Shown here piece after piece: positions 49,988-58,369 of a stretch of 64,000 bases of DNA. Both the position numbers and the translations under genes were made by a program. Origin of the DNA: Bin5 sp965221145 (GTDB lineage: Bacteria; Chloroflexota; Anaerolineae; Caldilineales; Caldilineaceae); the NCBI GenBank assembly GCA_965221145.1, contig OZ244877.1, positions 558,001-622,000 on the forward strand, read 5' to 3'. Each line of letters starts with the position of its first letter. Positions within the stretch are counted from its first letter, which is position 1. The notes under the pieces are model-generated. The model had not been told where the DNA came from. It ran no database searches and saw only the letters and a program-made list of their open reading frames with translations.

Positions 49988-50374
49988 ATGTTTGAAATTT
50001 TGGACAGCCATGTCTCGGTGGATGTCGCTGATCTGGAGGAGACAAGAAGATATTTGGAAGAAAGCTGCGGTCTGACGAAGTTCAGGGAGGTCAACCGGCC
50101 GGGGCTTACGATTGCCTGGTACCCCGGGCTGGAACTGTGGCAGGCGACCGATGTCGCCGCGCCCGGCATTGTGAAGCATGTCGCCTGGCAGGTGGACGAC
50201 ATCGACGCCGCGGTCGCCGATCTCAAGGCGAAGGGTGTCACCTTTGACACGGAGGAGATCCAGCAGATCGATGTAAACGTGGTGGACACAGGCGAGATTG
50301 TACGTTATATATTCTTTGCAACGCCGGTCGGATTGCAGGGCGAGTTGTATGAAGTAAACCCCCCGAGCGCCTGA
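49988..50374 (+). CDS. VOC-superfamily (glyoxalase-like) protein
   Basis: The 128-residue protein has two beta-alpha-beta-beta-beta repeats: SHVSVDVADLEETRRYLEESCGL and KHVAWQVDDIDAAVADLKAKGV, ending GLQGELYEVNP. The His and Glu positions suit metal binding. The function is unknown. It has GAGGAGGAAG before its ATG. Another VOC gene lies at 63568-63978. Confidence 0.85.
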   Translation: MFEILDSHVSVDVADLEETRRYLEESCGLTKFREVNRPGLTIAWYPGLELWQATDVAAPGIVKHVAWQVDDIDAAVADLKAKGVTFDTEEIQQIDVNVVDTGEIVRYIFFATPVGLQGELYEVNPPSA

Positions 50375-50476
50375 GTATCGCTGTCCAGCAATCGGTACTG
50401 TAGCCAGTACGCGATGACCTTCTGACCACTGACTACCACCCACTAACCACCACCCACTAACCACTGGAGCGATGAG

Positions 50477-51523
50477 ATGATAACGAAATCCGCCGATGAA
50501 CTTCATGCCCTCGTCAAACGGATCCTGCTGGCCGCCGGCGCCGATGAGCAGAACGCCGAGGAAGTGGCCGAGCATCTGGTGAAGGCCAATCTGAGCGGCG
50601 TGGACACGCACGGCATCTGGCCCATGCCCATCTACGTGGCCGCGATACAGGCTGACGAGATTCGGCCCGCCGCCAAACCGGCGATCTTGCAGGAGACTGC
50701 AACCAGCGCATTGGTCACGGGCAACTGGACCTTTGGACACGTGGCCGCCAAATATGCGATGGAACTGGCGATCAGCAAGGCCCAAACGCAGAACGTAGCC
50801 GTGGTCGGGATCGTGCAGATGCACCATATCGGACGGCTGGGCCACTATGTGGAGATGGCGGCCGCCGACAAGATGGTCGGCATGGTCTGGGCCGGTGGCT
50901 ACAGCGAGGAGGCGCCGGCGAGCGTCCCCTATGGCGGCAGTCGTCGCGTCCTGCACACCAACCCCATTTCGGTCGGTCTGCCGGCGGGGGAGGAGTCGCC
51001 CATGATGTTCGACTGGGCCACGACCGCCCTGTCCGGCGTCAAAGTAGACAATGCCTACCACCGCGGGGAACAGTTGCCCCCGAACAGCATCGTCGATAAG
51101 GAGGGCGTGCCCACCACCAACCCGGGCGATTTTTTCGATGGCGGCGGTCATCTGCCGTTCGGTGGGCACAAGGGCTATACGCTGATGATGGCGACCGAGT
51201 ATTTGGGGCGGATCTTCACCGGCTCCGACAGCTATGTGGAGTCGGGGCGGGCCGGCTCGATCATGCGCCACCAGGGTGTCACGATGATAGCCATCAAGGC
51301 GGACCTCTTTCAGCCTTTCGCCGACTACGCCGAACGGGCGGATGAAATGGAGCGCCGCGTGCGGGCCGTACCGCCTGCGCCCGGTTTCGACGCGGTGCTG
51401 GCGCCGGGTGATATGGAGGCGGGCAACCGGGAGCGCCGCCTGCGCGACGGTATTCCAATCGCCGATGACATCTGGCAGTCCTTCACCGAGGCGGCCGCAT
51501 CCGTCGGGGTAAACATCGAGTAA
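50477..51523 (+). CDS. Ldh-family NAD(P)-dependent oxidoreductase (malate/L-lactate dehydrogenase type)
   Basis: The 348-residue protein is of the YlbC/YiaK/ComC family, not the classical Rossmann dehydrogenases. It has VDTHGIWPMPIYV (conserved Asp-x-His), NWTFGHVAAKYAMELAISKAQ, HHIGRLGHYVEMAA, TNPISVGLPAG and FGGHKGYTLMMATEYL. Members reduce 2-keto acids or 2,3-diketo-gulonate. It precedes an RraA-family gene, fitting keto-acid metabolism. A paralogue is at 60717-61778. Confidence 0.9.
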   Translation: MITKSADELHALVKRILLAAGADEQNAEEVAEHLVKANLSGVDTHGIWPMPIYVAAIQADEIRPAAKPAILQETATSALVTGNWTFGHVAAKYAMELAISKAQTQNVAVVGIVQMHHIGRLGHYVEMAAADKMVGMVWAGGYSEEAPASVPYGGSRRVLHTNPISVGLPAGEESPMMFDWATTALSGVKVDNAYHRGEQLPPNSIVDKEGVPTTNPGDFFDGGGHLPFGGHKGYTLMMATEYLGRIFTGSDSYVESGRAGSIMRHQGVTMIAIKADLFQPFADYAERADEMERRVRAVPPAPGFDAVLAPGDMEAGNRERRLRDGIPIADDIWQSFTEAAASVGVNIE

Positions 51524-51596
51524 CATCTGCGGTCGGTGTTCAGTGGATAGTGACAGACTACAGGCCACCGGCCGCGCCAACACAGGGGTGATGACA

Positions 51597-52292
51597 ATGA
51601 CGAGTACACAGATCTCCGCCGAAACACTCGACGCGCTGCGCCAGATCGACAGCGCAACCGTCTCCAATGCAATTGAACATTTCGGAGTTCGTGATCTGGT
51701 TACAGGGTACGCCTCGATGGAGCTGCCCTGCCAGTTCCCCGACCAGAAGCCGATGGTGGGCTTCGCGGTGACGGCTACGCAGGACACCACCACTGCCGGT
51801 GACGACAGGCCCATGCGCCTGCACGACGTGATGGACATGGTCCTGGCCGCGCCCAAGCCGACCGTCCTGGCCGTCCAGAACATGGGCGCGGACCGTATGC
51901 GTAGTTGTCTGGCCGGAGACATGTTCTGCTCCGCGCTACAGAAACTGGGCGCGGTCGGGCTGGTGACGGATTCGGGTAGCCGCGACTTTCAGGGCATTCG
52001 GCAGCGCGCGCCAGGGTTCCAACTCTTCTGCCCGGGTGCGGTCGTCTCCCATGGGTACGGCGTCTTCACAAATCTGGGCATTACGGTTTCGATCTGCGGC
52101 CTGACCATCCAGCCCGGCGACCTGCTGCACGGAGACGCGAACGGGGTCGTGTCGATTCCCCTCGCGATCGCCGAAGAGGTCGTTGAACAGGCCCAACGCG
52201 TCCTGGAGACAGAGACATCCTACTTCGATTTCCTGGCCAGTGACAGCTACAGCTACGAGGGGTTGAAGCAACGCATGGGGCGCCATGAATAG
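51597..52292 (+). CDS. RraA-family aldolase-like protein
   Basis: The 231-residue protein has DSATVSNAIEHFG, MGADRMRSCLAGDMFCSALQKLGAVGLVTDSGSRD and GDLLHGDANGVVSIP, the RraA/HMG-CHA aldolase features (metal-binding Asp after the Arg-Asp pair). Family members are 4-hydroxy-4-methyl-2-oxoglutarate aldolases or oxaloacetate decarboxylases rather than RNase E inhibitors in this context. The ATG at 51597 is eight bases after GGGGTG; ATG 51591 is too close to it. Confidence 0.88.
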   Translation: MTSTQISAETLDALRQIDSATVSNAIEHFGVRDLVTGYASMELPCQFPDQKPMVGFAVTATQDTTTAGDDRPMRLHDVMDMVLAAPKPTVLAVQNMGADRMRSCLAGDMFCSALQKLGAVGLVTDSGSRDFQGIRQRAPGFQLFCPGAVVSHGYGVFTNLGITVSICGLTIQPGDLLHGDANGVVSIPLAIAEEVVEQAQRVLETETSYFDFLASDSYSYEGLKQRMGRHE

Positions 52293-52346
52293 CGGCTCTT
52301 CCGTCTGAGTCGGTCACATCAGAGCAGGCTCCAGAGGAGGATCCAG

Positions 52347-53407
52347 ATGACGGTTAGCCCAACGCCCATTACACGCCAGCAAACGGCGCGTGCCCGCCTT
52401 TGAGAACTGATGGCTTATCGCGAGTCTGGCGTATTCTTGGCCCTGGTGATCTTCTTTGTGGCCATGTTCACGGTTTCGCCGATCTTTCGGTCGCCCTTCA
52501 ACCTGACGACCATTCTCAGGCAGATTTCGGTCACGTCGATTGTGGCGATGGGCCAGACGCTGGTGATCGTATCGGGATCGTTCGATCTGTCGCAGGGTTC
52601 GATTGCCGGCCTGGCCGCCATGGTAACGGCCAAACTGTGGAAAAACGTTGGCCTCGCGCCCCCCATCGCCGGCCTGAGTGTGATGACGGGCGTGCCGGAT
52701 ATCATGGAAGGCATCCTGTCCCAGGCTAAAGAGAGAGGACTTGGCGCCACGCAGAACGCCTCCTGCTCCGAGGCGGTCAATCCCGATGTCTGCATGGCGA
52801 CCGACTTCTACTTTCCGGCGCGACCGTGGCCGAACGACTGGCCGAGTTGATGGGCGGCGAAGGCAATGTGGTTGTTGCCTTTGGCGAGCCTGGCAATGTG
52901 GTCGACAAGGACCGCCAAGCCGGGCTGGAGGACTACTTTGCCGAACATGCGCCGGGCATTGAGGTGATTGGCGTGCTGATCGACTGCGACAACCCGGAGG
53001 GCACGGTGCGCTGCGCGGAGGAGGCTCTGGTCATCTATCCTGAGATGGACGCCTACTACTCGCTCGGCAACCTGAACTCGGTCGGCGCGACGGTGGCCTT
53101 CCCCGAAGCTGGCCGCGACGACGTGATCGTTACGGGCGTGGATGACGCGCCGGAGATCGTCGAAGGCATCCGCCAGGGAACCGTCTCCTTCACCTATGTT
53201 CAGCAGCCTTATGGGCAGGGCTATCTGGCAGTCTACATTCCGTGGATGATAAAGCACCAGGACGTGCATTCGACCGCCAAGTATCTTGACACCCGAATCA
53301 CGCTTGTCGACCAGTCCAACATCGACAGCTACCAGGATACGATGAAGCAGAACTTCCTGGAGATCAAGGAGATCGTCGAAACGGAGATTATGCAGAAAAA
53401 CGAGTGA
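52347..53407 (+). pseudogene. Remnant of ribose-type ABC permease fused to a binding protein
   Basis: ATG 52347 (GAGGAGG upstream) begins MTVSPTPITRQQ, then TGA at 52401 interrupts, then MAYRESGVFLALVIFFVAMFTVSP and SGSFDLSQGSIAGLAAMVTAKLW match the N-terminal third of an RbsC-type permease. Near 52,670 the frame passes into the middle of a periplasmic binding protein (GVPDIMEGILSQAKERG). At 52812-52816 the frame shifts by -1 (TACTTTCCGG; one T missing) and continues as ATVAERLAELMGGEGNVVVAFG to the C-terminus at 53407. So a deletion joined two genes and a stop plus a frameshift have accumulated. The intact downstream ATPase is its orphaned partner. Confidence 0.85.
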
Positions 53408-53482
53408 GGAACGGCGAGGAGTGGGAAGGGTTCTCTTTTCTCACTCCTCTTCACTCTCTTCTCCAAGATTGTGAGTATACCC

Positions 53483-54244
53483 ATGAGCAATGAGCACGCG
53501 GTTGAGATGCGAGGAATCTCGAAGAGATTTGGCAACGTCCAGGCGCTCAACGCCGTCGCTCTGGAGTTGCGACGCGGGGAGCTGTTGGGGCTGGTCGGCG
53601 ACAACGCGGCCGGAAAGTCTACGCTGATGAAGACGCTCTATGGATCGGTGATCTCGGACGCAGGCGAAATTTTCGTTGAAGGGGAAAAAGCCGCGCTGCG
53701 CAACCCGCGCGACACCCAGGCGCTGGGGCTGGCGATGATCTACCAGGATCTGGCCGTCTTCAACAACCTGGACGTTGCCGCCAATGTCTTCACCGGGCGG
53801 GAGCATACCAAGCATTTCCTGGGCATCACCTTTCTCGACAAGAGGAAGATGTACGACGAGTCGCAGGCGCTGCTCAAGCGGCTGCGCATCAACATCAGTT
53901 CGCCCAAGCTGCTGGTTGAGAGGATGTCGGGGGGGCAGCGCCAGATGGTGGCCGTGGCGCGGGCCATCGGCTTCGATGCCAGGATTCTGATCATGGATGA
54001 GCCGACAGCCGCTTTGGGGGTGAAGGAAGCCAACACGCTGCTGGACCTGATGGCTGAACTGCGCGATCAAGGGATTTCGATCATCCTGGTCACGCATCGC
54101 ATTACCGATGTTCTGTCTATCGGCGACCGCGTGATGGTGCTGAAGGGCGGCGAGAGGCAAGGCGTGCTCGACGTTGAGGATTCAACGCTGGAGGATGTTG
54201 AGAACCTGATCGTGCGCGGGCGGCCTGATGGCACTGATCAATGA
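53483..54244 (+). CDS. Sugar ABC transporter ATPase (RbsA/FrcA-like, single domain)
   Basis: The ~253-residue protein has one ABC domain: Walker A GDNAAGKSTLM, Q-loop IYQDLAV, signature MSGGQRQMV (degenerate from LSGGQ), Walker B ILIMDEPTAALG and H-loop VTHRITD. Single-domain FrcA-type ATPases serve ribose/fructose importers. Its permease and binding protein are the pseudogene upstream, so it is likely non-functional in transport unless it pairs with another system. The start is ATG 53483 or GTG 53471; neither has a clear ribosome binding site. Confidence 0.88.
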   Translation: MSNEHAVEMRGISKRFGNVQALNAVALELRRGELLGLVGDNAAGKSTLMKTLYGSVISDAGEIFVEGEKAALRNPRDTQALGLAMIYQDLAVFNNLDVAANVFTGREHTKHFLGITFLDKRKMYDESQALLKRLRINISSPKLLVERMSGGQRQMVAVARAIGFDARILIMDEPTAALGVKEANTLLDLMAELRDQGISIILVTHRITDVLSIGDRVMVLKGGERQGVLDVEDSTLEDVENLIVRGRPDGTDQ

Positions 54245-54294
54245 ACAGTGGCCAGGAACCCCATTAGCCATCAACCACAAACCGGGCGGAACCG

Positions 54295-55140
54295 ATGACA
54301 GAGAAAACGACTCCTTTTGCCGCTGGATTTGATAAGGCCACCCTGATCACGGGCGGCAGTAAGGGCATCGGCTCAGGCTGCGCACGGGTCTTTACGCGGG
54401 CGGGCGCACGCGTGGTGATCTGCGACATCGACCAGGAGACCGGCCGCGCGCTGGCCGCGGAACTGAACGCGAGCGGGCCGGGGAAGTGCCACTTTGAACC
54501 GTGCGATGTGAGTCAGCCCGCCCAGCTTGAGCGGGTCATCGAGCAGACGGCGGCGCGCTTCGGACGGCTGGACTGTCTCATCAACAACGCCGGGCAGCAC
54601 CCGCCCCACCAGCCGATCGACAGTTTCTCAATCGAGGCGTTCAAGGAACTGCTGCAACTCAACCTCGTCAGCGTCTTTGCCGCCTGTAAATTCGCGCTCC
54701 CTCATCTGCGCAAGACGCGCGGCAGCATCATCAATCTGGGCAGCATCGTGGGCGCGATGGGACAGTGGCAGGCGACAACCTACTGCGCTTCCAAGGGCGG
54801 CGTTCACGGCCTCACCAAGGCGTTGGCGATTGACGAAGCCGAGCATGGCGTGCGCGTGAATGCCATCCTGCCCGGCAATATCCTCACCCAGAGCCGACTC
54901 GATCTTGAAGCCACCATGGAGTACGGCCAGGCGTTCCACGACTTTGTGGAGACGTGGCAGTGGACCGGACGCAGCGGGACGATAGAAGAGGCGGGCAATC
55001 TATGCCTCTTCCTGGCCAGCGACGCGGCCAGCTTCATCACCGGCGCGGAACTGCCCCTCACCGGCGGCATTGAGCTTGGCCAAGGCCCCAAAGTGACCGT
55101 CAGCGAGCACGAAGTCAGAACAGCAGTGGATCGTGGATAG
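54295..55140 (+). CDS. Short-chain dehydrogenase/reductase
   Basis: This is a classical SDR of 281 residues: LITGGSKGIGSGCARVF, CDID, NNAGQHPP, and the catalytic INLGSIVGAMGQWQATTYCASKGG with Ser, Tyr and Lys. The ID at the second strand favours NAD. The last residues (VRTAVDRG) are encoded by a GTGGATAGTGG repeat-like stretch, so the C-terminus has been extended by intergenic sequence. It follows the orphan ATPase by 50 bp. Confidence 0.88.
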   Translation: MTEKTTPFAAGFDKATLITGGSKGIGSGCARVFTRAGARVVICDIDQETGRALAAELNASGPGKCHFEPCDVSQPAQLERVIEQTAARFGRLDCLINNAGQHPPHQPIDSFSIEAFKELLQLNLVSVFAACKFALPHLRKTRGSIINLGSIVGAMGQWQATTYCASKGGVHGLTKALAIDEAEHGVRVNAILPGNILTQSRLDLEATMEYGQAFHDFVETWQWTGRSGTIEEAGNLCLFLASDAASFITGAELPLTGGIELGQGPKVTVSEHEVRTAVDRG

Positions 55141-55207
55141 TGGCGAGTGGATAGGACACACCACTATCGGCCTGTAGCGTCTACTCGCTCCGCAGGAATC
55201 CCTGAAC

Positions 55208-55342
55208 TTAATGTAGATCCCATTTGCGACCAAGATTTTTCGCACTGTCTGAATCCTGGGAACACAGGCGTCCCGCTTGCCTTGACGCAGTACGGAATAC
55301 GGAATACAGGGGAAAGCGGGCTTTCAAAGTGAACGCATATTA
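55208..55342. mobile_element. ~130-bp AATGTG-ended dispersed element, copy 3
   Basis: TTAATGTAGATCCC at the left and AACGCATATTA at the right are inverted ends. It shares ACCAAGATTTTTCGCAC, GGAACACAGGCGTCCCGC and AAAGCGGGCTTTC with the copies at 22083 and 26264. Confidence 0.65.
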
Positions 55343-55344
55343 GG

Positions 55345-56316
55345 TTAGTCCACAGAGGTGACCTGGTGTAGCGGCTCCAATCCCTGGGAGACTCGCTCCA
55401 CGTTGTTGGCCGCCGCCTGGCCGCGGCGCTGCGCGGTTTCACGGGTTACACCGGCGACGTGCGGCGTGCAGTATACGTTGTCCATCTGCAGCAGCGGGTG
55501 GGAGCTTGGCAGCGGCTCGTTCGCGAACGCGTCAAGACCGGCGGCCCGGATCTGTCCGCTCTGCAACGCCTCCACCAGCGCGTCCTCATCCACCAACAGC
55601 CCGCGGGCGACGTTGATCAGCGCGGCTGAAGGCTTCATCAGTTCGAATTGCTGCTGCCCGATCATGTGCCGGGTCTCTGTTGTGTTCGGTGTGTGGAGCG
55701 ACAGATAGTCGGCCTCGGCGATCACGTGCGCCAGATCGCTCGAACCCCCGAAGAAGGAGACATGATGCTCGTCGCGCACCGACTGCGGGATGTCAGCGAT
55801 GTCGATGGCCATGATCTCCATGCCCATAGCGTGACCGCGCTTGGCCAGTTCACGTCCACTGGCGCCCAGCCCGATCAGGCCGAGCTTTTTGCCCGCCAGT
55901 TCGTCGTTCAGGGGCAGGCTGAAGAATTCGGCGCGCATGTTCGCCTGCGACGTGTTATGGTTCTTGGCGATCAGGAGCATCAGCGTCAGAGCATGCTCGG
56001 CCAAGGCGATGGCGCTGAAAGGGCCGGGCGTGTTGGCGAATGGCATCCCTTTCTCGAGGAAGTAGGGCACATCCCAGTGATCGACGCCCACCGAGAGCAC
56101 CTGCCACAGTTTCACTCCCGCCTCGATCGACGCGTCGACCAACGCGTGGCTAAAGCCCGAGCAGGCCACGACCACGCCGACGCCTTCTAACTGCGGCGCC
56201 ATCGGCTTGTCGGGATCGAACATTTCAATCGGGTAGCGCCCGTCAATCGCTTCGAAAAAGCCGTCGTACCAGTAGAAGTGGTAGTCGGGATTGTAAGGAA
56301 GAAAGAGAACTCGCAT
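55345..56316 (-). CDS. D-isomer-specific 2-hydroxyacid dehydrogenase
   Basis: The 323-residue protein has LGLIGLGASGRELAKRGHAMG (NAD site), INVARGLLVDEDALVEAL and the catalytic His region TPHVAGVTRETAQRRGQAA. It resembles the gene at 21089-22072 closely in layout, so the two are probably paralogues. Likely a glyoxylate/hydroxypyruvate or sugar-acid reductase. AAAGG lies upstream of the ATG. It is the last gene of a minus-strand series with the chaperonin-like protein and aldolase. Confidence 0.9.
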   Translation of the reverse strand: MRVLFLPYNPDYHFYWYDGFFEAIDGRYPIEMFDPDKPMAPQLEGVGVVVACSGFSHALVDASIEAGVKLWQVLSVGVDHWDVPYFLEKGMPFANTPGPFSAIALAEHALTLMLLIAKNHNTSQANMRAEFFSLPLNDELAGKKLGLIGLGASGRELAKRGHAMGMEIMAIDIADIPQSVRDEHHVSFFGGSSDLAHVIAEADYLSLHTPNTTETRHMIGQQQFELMKPSAALINVARGLLVDEDALVEALQSGQIRAAGLDAFANEPLPSSHPLLQMDNVYCTPHVAGVTRETAQRRGQAAANNVERVSQGLEPLHQVTSVD

Positions 56317-56423
56317 TGTTTGTGCCTTTCGATAACCAGTGGATAGTGAATGGTGGCTAGTGGTCAGTTTGTGTCACCCGCTGCGGAGCGCCGAAGTTGG
56401 ACAGCGAACGGCTCAGGAGGGCT

Positions 56424-57227
56424 TTACTGCCATTCATCGGGTAGCTGTAGTTTGGCCACGGTTTTGCCGTGTTGAATGATGTCGACCAGTGCGGCGGTCA
56501 TCCTGACCGGATCGGAATTCTGCCAGATATTGCGCCCCAAGGCAACCCCTGCCGCGCCGCAGGCGATGGCGTCTTCGACCATTTCGAGCGCGGCGCGTAT
56601 GGTCGCCTTTTTGGGGCCGCCTGCGATCACCACGGGCCTGGGGCAGGCATCCACCAATGCTTTGAAGGAGTCCTGGTCACCTGTATAGGACACCTTGACG
56701 ATATCCGCCCCCAGTTCCGCGCCAGCGCGCGCGGCCAGCAGTTCAACTTCAGTCCCCATTTCCGTCAACGCCTCCTCGGTGGGGTACATCATCGCCAAAA
56801 GGGGCATGCTCCAGCGGGCGCACTCGTCGGCTACGATGCGGGCGTTGTTCAGCATATGCGTCTCATGCGGAGAACCGACGAGAACCTGCACGGAGACGGC
56901 GTCGGCCCCGCTGCGCAGGGCGTTTTCGACGCTGCTGATCAGGGTAAGCTCGCTGGCGGCGGTGATGCTGTTGATCAGATTGCAGATCGCGCCGCACCGA
57001 TTCATGTATGCGCCATAGATGCTGGGCGCCAGACCGGTATTGAAGATGACCGCGTTGGCTCCTCCGGCGACAACCATGCGCACCGTTTCCGCGGGATCCT
57101 CGATACCGGCGATGGGGCCAAGTATGATGCCATGATCCAGCGGTACGATCACCGTCCTGCCCGTTTCCGGGTTGACAATGCGGTTGTAACGAATCTGTTT
57201 GCCTACATCGATCATCTGTGCCGTCAT
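56424..57227 (-). CDS. Class I aldolase of the DeoC/LsrF/FbaB family
   Basis: The 267-residue TIM barrel shows VPLDHGIILGP, DAVSVQVLVGSPHE, DIVKVSYTGD with the probable Schiff-base Lys, VVIAGGPKKA and GVALGRNIWQNSDP. These are the features of archaeal-type class I fructose-bisphosphate aldolase and LsrF/ADH-synthase proteins. The substrate is unknown. AGGAGGGGG precedes the ATG, which overlaps the stop of the upstream beta-propeller gene by 4 bp (ATGA). Confidence 0.9.
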   Translation of the reverse strand: MTAQMIDVGKQIRYNRIVNPETGRTVIVPLDHGIILGPIAGIEDPAETVRMVVAGGANAVIFNTGLAPSIYGAYMNRCGAICNLINSITAASELTLISSVENALRSGADAVSVQVLVGSPHETHMLNNARIVADECARWSMPLLAMMYPTEEALTEMGTEVELLAARAGAELGADIVKVSYTGDQDSFKALVDACPRPVVIAGGPKKATIRAALEMVEDAIACGAAGVALGRNIWQNSDPVRMTAALVDIIQHGKTVAKLQLPDEWQ

Positions 57228-58369
57228 GCTTCCCCCTCCTTATCCGTTCGATTGCCATCCATCGCGGGTTTGGGATGGCCGGCAATCTCAGGCTCGCCTC
57301 GCCAGATCCCGTTGTCCTTCAGGCCAGCCAGTACAAAGGAGTGCCGCGCGCCAGTCGCGCACGAAGCTAACGTCAACACGATCGCACCTGCATCCCAGAC
57401 ATGCCAACATGGGTGGCCGCTGGCTGAAACATAGATGAGATTGGCAGCGCCGAGGATCATCAACGGGTCTGAATCCACCTGCGGTAGAAATGTCAGGGCG
57501 TTGATGGATTTGCCGGCGCAGGGTGTCTCCATATATGTCCATGTGTGGCCGGCGTCAAGCGATTTCAATAACATACCGGCTTCCGTTCCGGCCGCGATCA
57601 GGCTGTCATGCTCGTAATCGGGCGAGAACGCCATGCAAAGAACTGGATCGTCCTCATCCGGCACAGTTGCCTCGCGCCATGCCAGCCCTCCATTGGGGCT
57701 GAAGAAGATGCCGGTTGACGTGCCTGCGAGGACCGTCTGATCCTGACGAAAGAGCGGGGAGATGGCCGTCACAAACACGCGCAGGTCCAGGAGTCCGTAG
57801 TGCCGCGCCTGCCAACTGCTGCCGCGATCAAGCGAATGGAGCACGCCATAGTCAAGGGTGCCGGTGAACAGGATACCATCCTCAGCGAAGTTGGGCGATG
57901 CGACCATGGAGATGGAGTCTATACCATCTTGCGGCAGGCGCGCCAGGGTCCACTCGCTGAGATCGTGGGAGTAGGCGATGCCGCCGGTCGTGCCCAGCAA
58001 GGCCCGCTTCCCGCTGCCGGAAGATGGCGCAAGACAGACCGCCAGCATCGGTAGCTCGCCGATTGGGCCAGGCGCACGCTGCCAACTGCGGCAGCCGTCG
58101 CGCGAGATAAAGAGACCTGTGTCCGCAGCCGCCAATGCCAGCAGTGCCGGCGAAGCGGGCGCTGCGGATGCAGCGAAGGCGAACGAACTTACTGAGAGTC
58201 CTTCTGTTTCGCCCTCTTTGTTTCGCCTTCGCTCGGCTGGTTGTTTCCGGTTTCTGCGGTGGCCTCGCTCAGGCGAAATCGGCTGGCTGTTTCCGGTTTC
58301 TGCGGTGGCCTCGTTCAGGCGAAATCCTGTGGTCTTTACCCAGACAAGCGCGGTCTTCTCTTGGACCAT
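57224..58369 (-). CDS. Beta-propeller (BNR/sortilin-like) protein
   Basis: Five to six repeats of the type SRDGCRSWQRAPGP, SLDRGSSWQARHYG, SPNGGLAWREAT and SLDAGHTWTYMET are Asp-box (S-x-D-x-G-x-x-W) motifs of BNR/YCF48-like propellers. No signal peptide is visible, so it is probably cytoplasmic. The N-terminal ~75 residues are low-complexity and cross a 46-bp tandem duplication (58233-58324) whose length is not a multiple of three, so the start is doubtful; the conserved part begins near ALLALAAADTGLFIS. The ATG at 58369 has GGAGA upstream and overlaps the end of the chaperonin-like gene by 34 bp. The function is unknown. Confidence 0.75.
   Translation of the reverse strand: MVQEKTALVWVKTTGFRLNEATAETGNSQPISPERGHRRNRKQPAERRRNKEGETEGLSVSSFAFAASAAPASPALLALAAADTGLFISRDGCRSWQRAPGPIGELPMLAVCLAPSSGSGKRALLGTTGGIAYSHDLSEWTLARLPQDGIDSISMVASPNFAEDGILFTGTLDYGVLHSLDRGSSWQARHYGLLDLRVFVTAISPLFRQDQTVLAGTSTGIFFSPNGGLAWREATVPDEDDPVLCMAFSPDYEHDSLIAAGTEAGMLLKSLDAGHTWTYMETPCAGKSINALTFLPQVDSDPLMILGAANLIYVSASGHPCWHVWDAGAIVLTLASCATGARHSFVLAGLKDNGIWRGEPEIAGHPKPAMDGNRTDKEGEA
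58233..58324. repeat. 46-bp tandem duplication
   Basis: Two direct copies (58233-58278 and 58279-58324) start TCGGCTGG and contain TTTCCGGTTTCTGCGGTGGC. They differ at only two positions (ggtTGT/ggcTGT and CGCTC/CGTTC). Being 46 bp long, the unit shifts frame. Confidence 0.85.

Noticed and set aside
52401..52403. TGA in the permease remnant as another selenocysteine codon
   Set aside because: It lies in a non-conserved N-terminal stretch (RARL-x-ELMAYRE) where no Cys is expected, and the gene has other lesions.
52806..52820. Programmed -1 frameshift in the permease/binding-protein remnant
   Set aside because: TACTTTCC is not an X-XXY-YYZ slippery site, there is no clear downstream structure, and a stop and deletion occur in the same locus; decay explains it better.
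52826..53407. Separate gene starting with MAERLAEL
   Set aside because: It has no ribosome binding site and starts in the middle of a binding-protein domain; it is the frame-shifted tail of the remnant.
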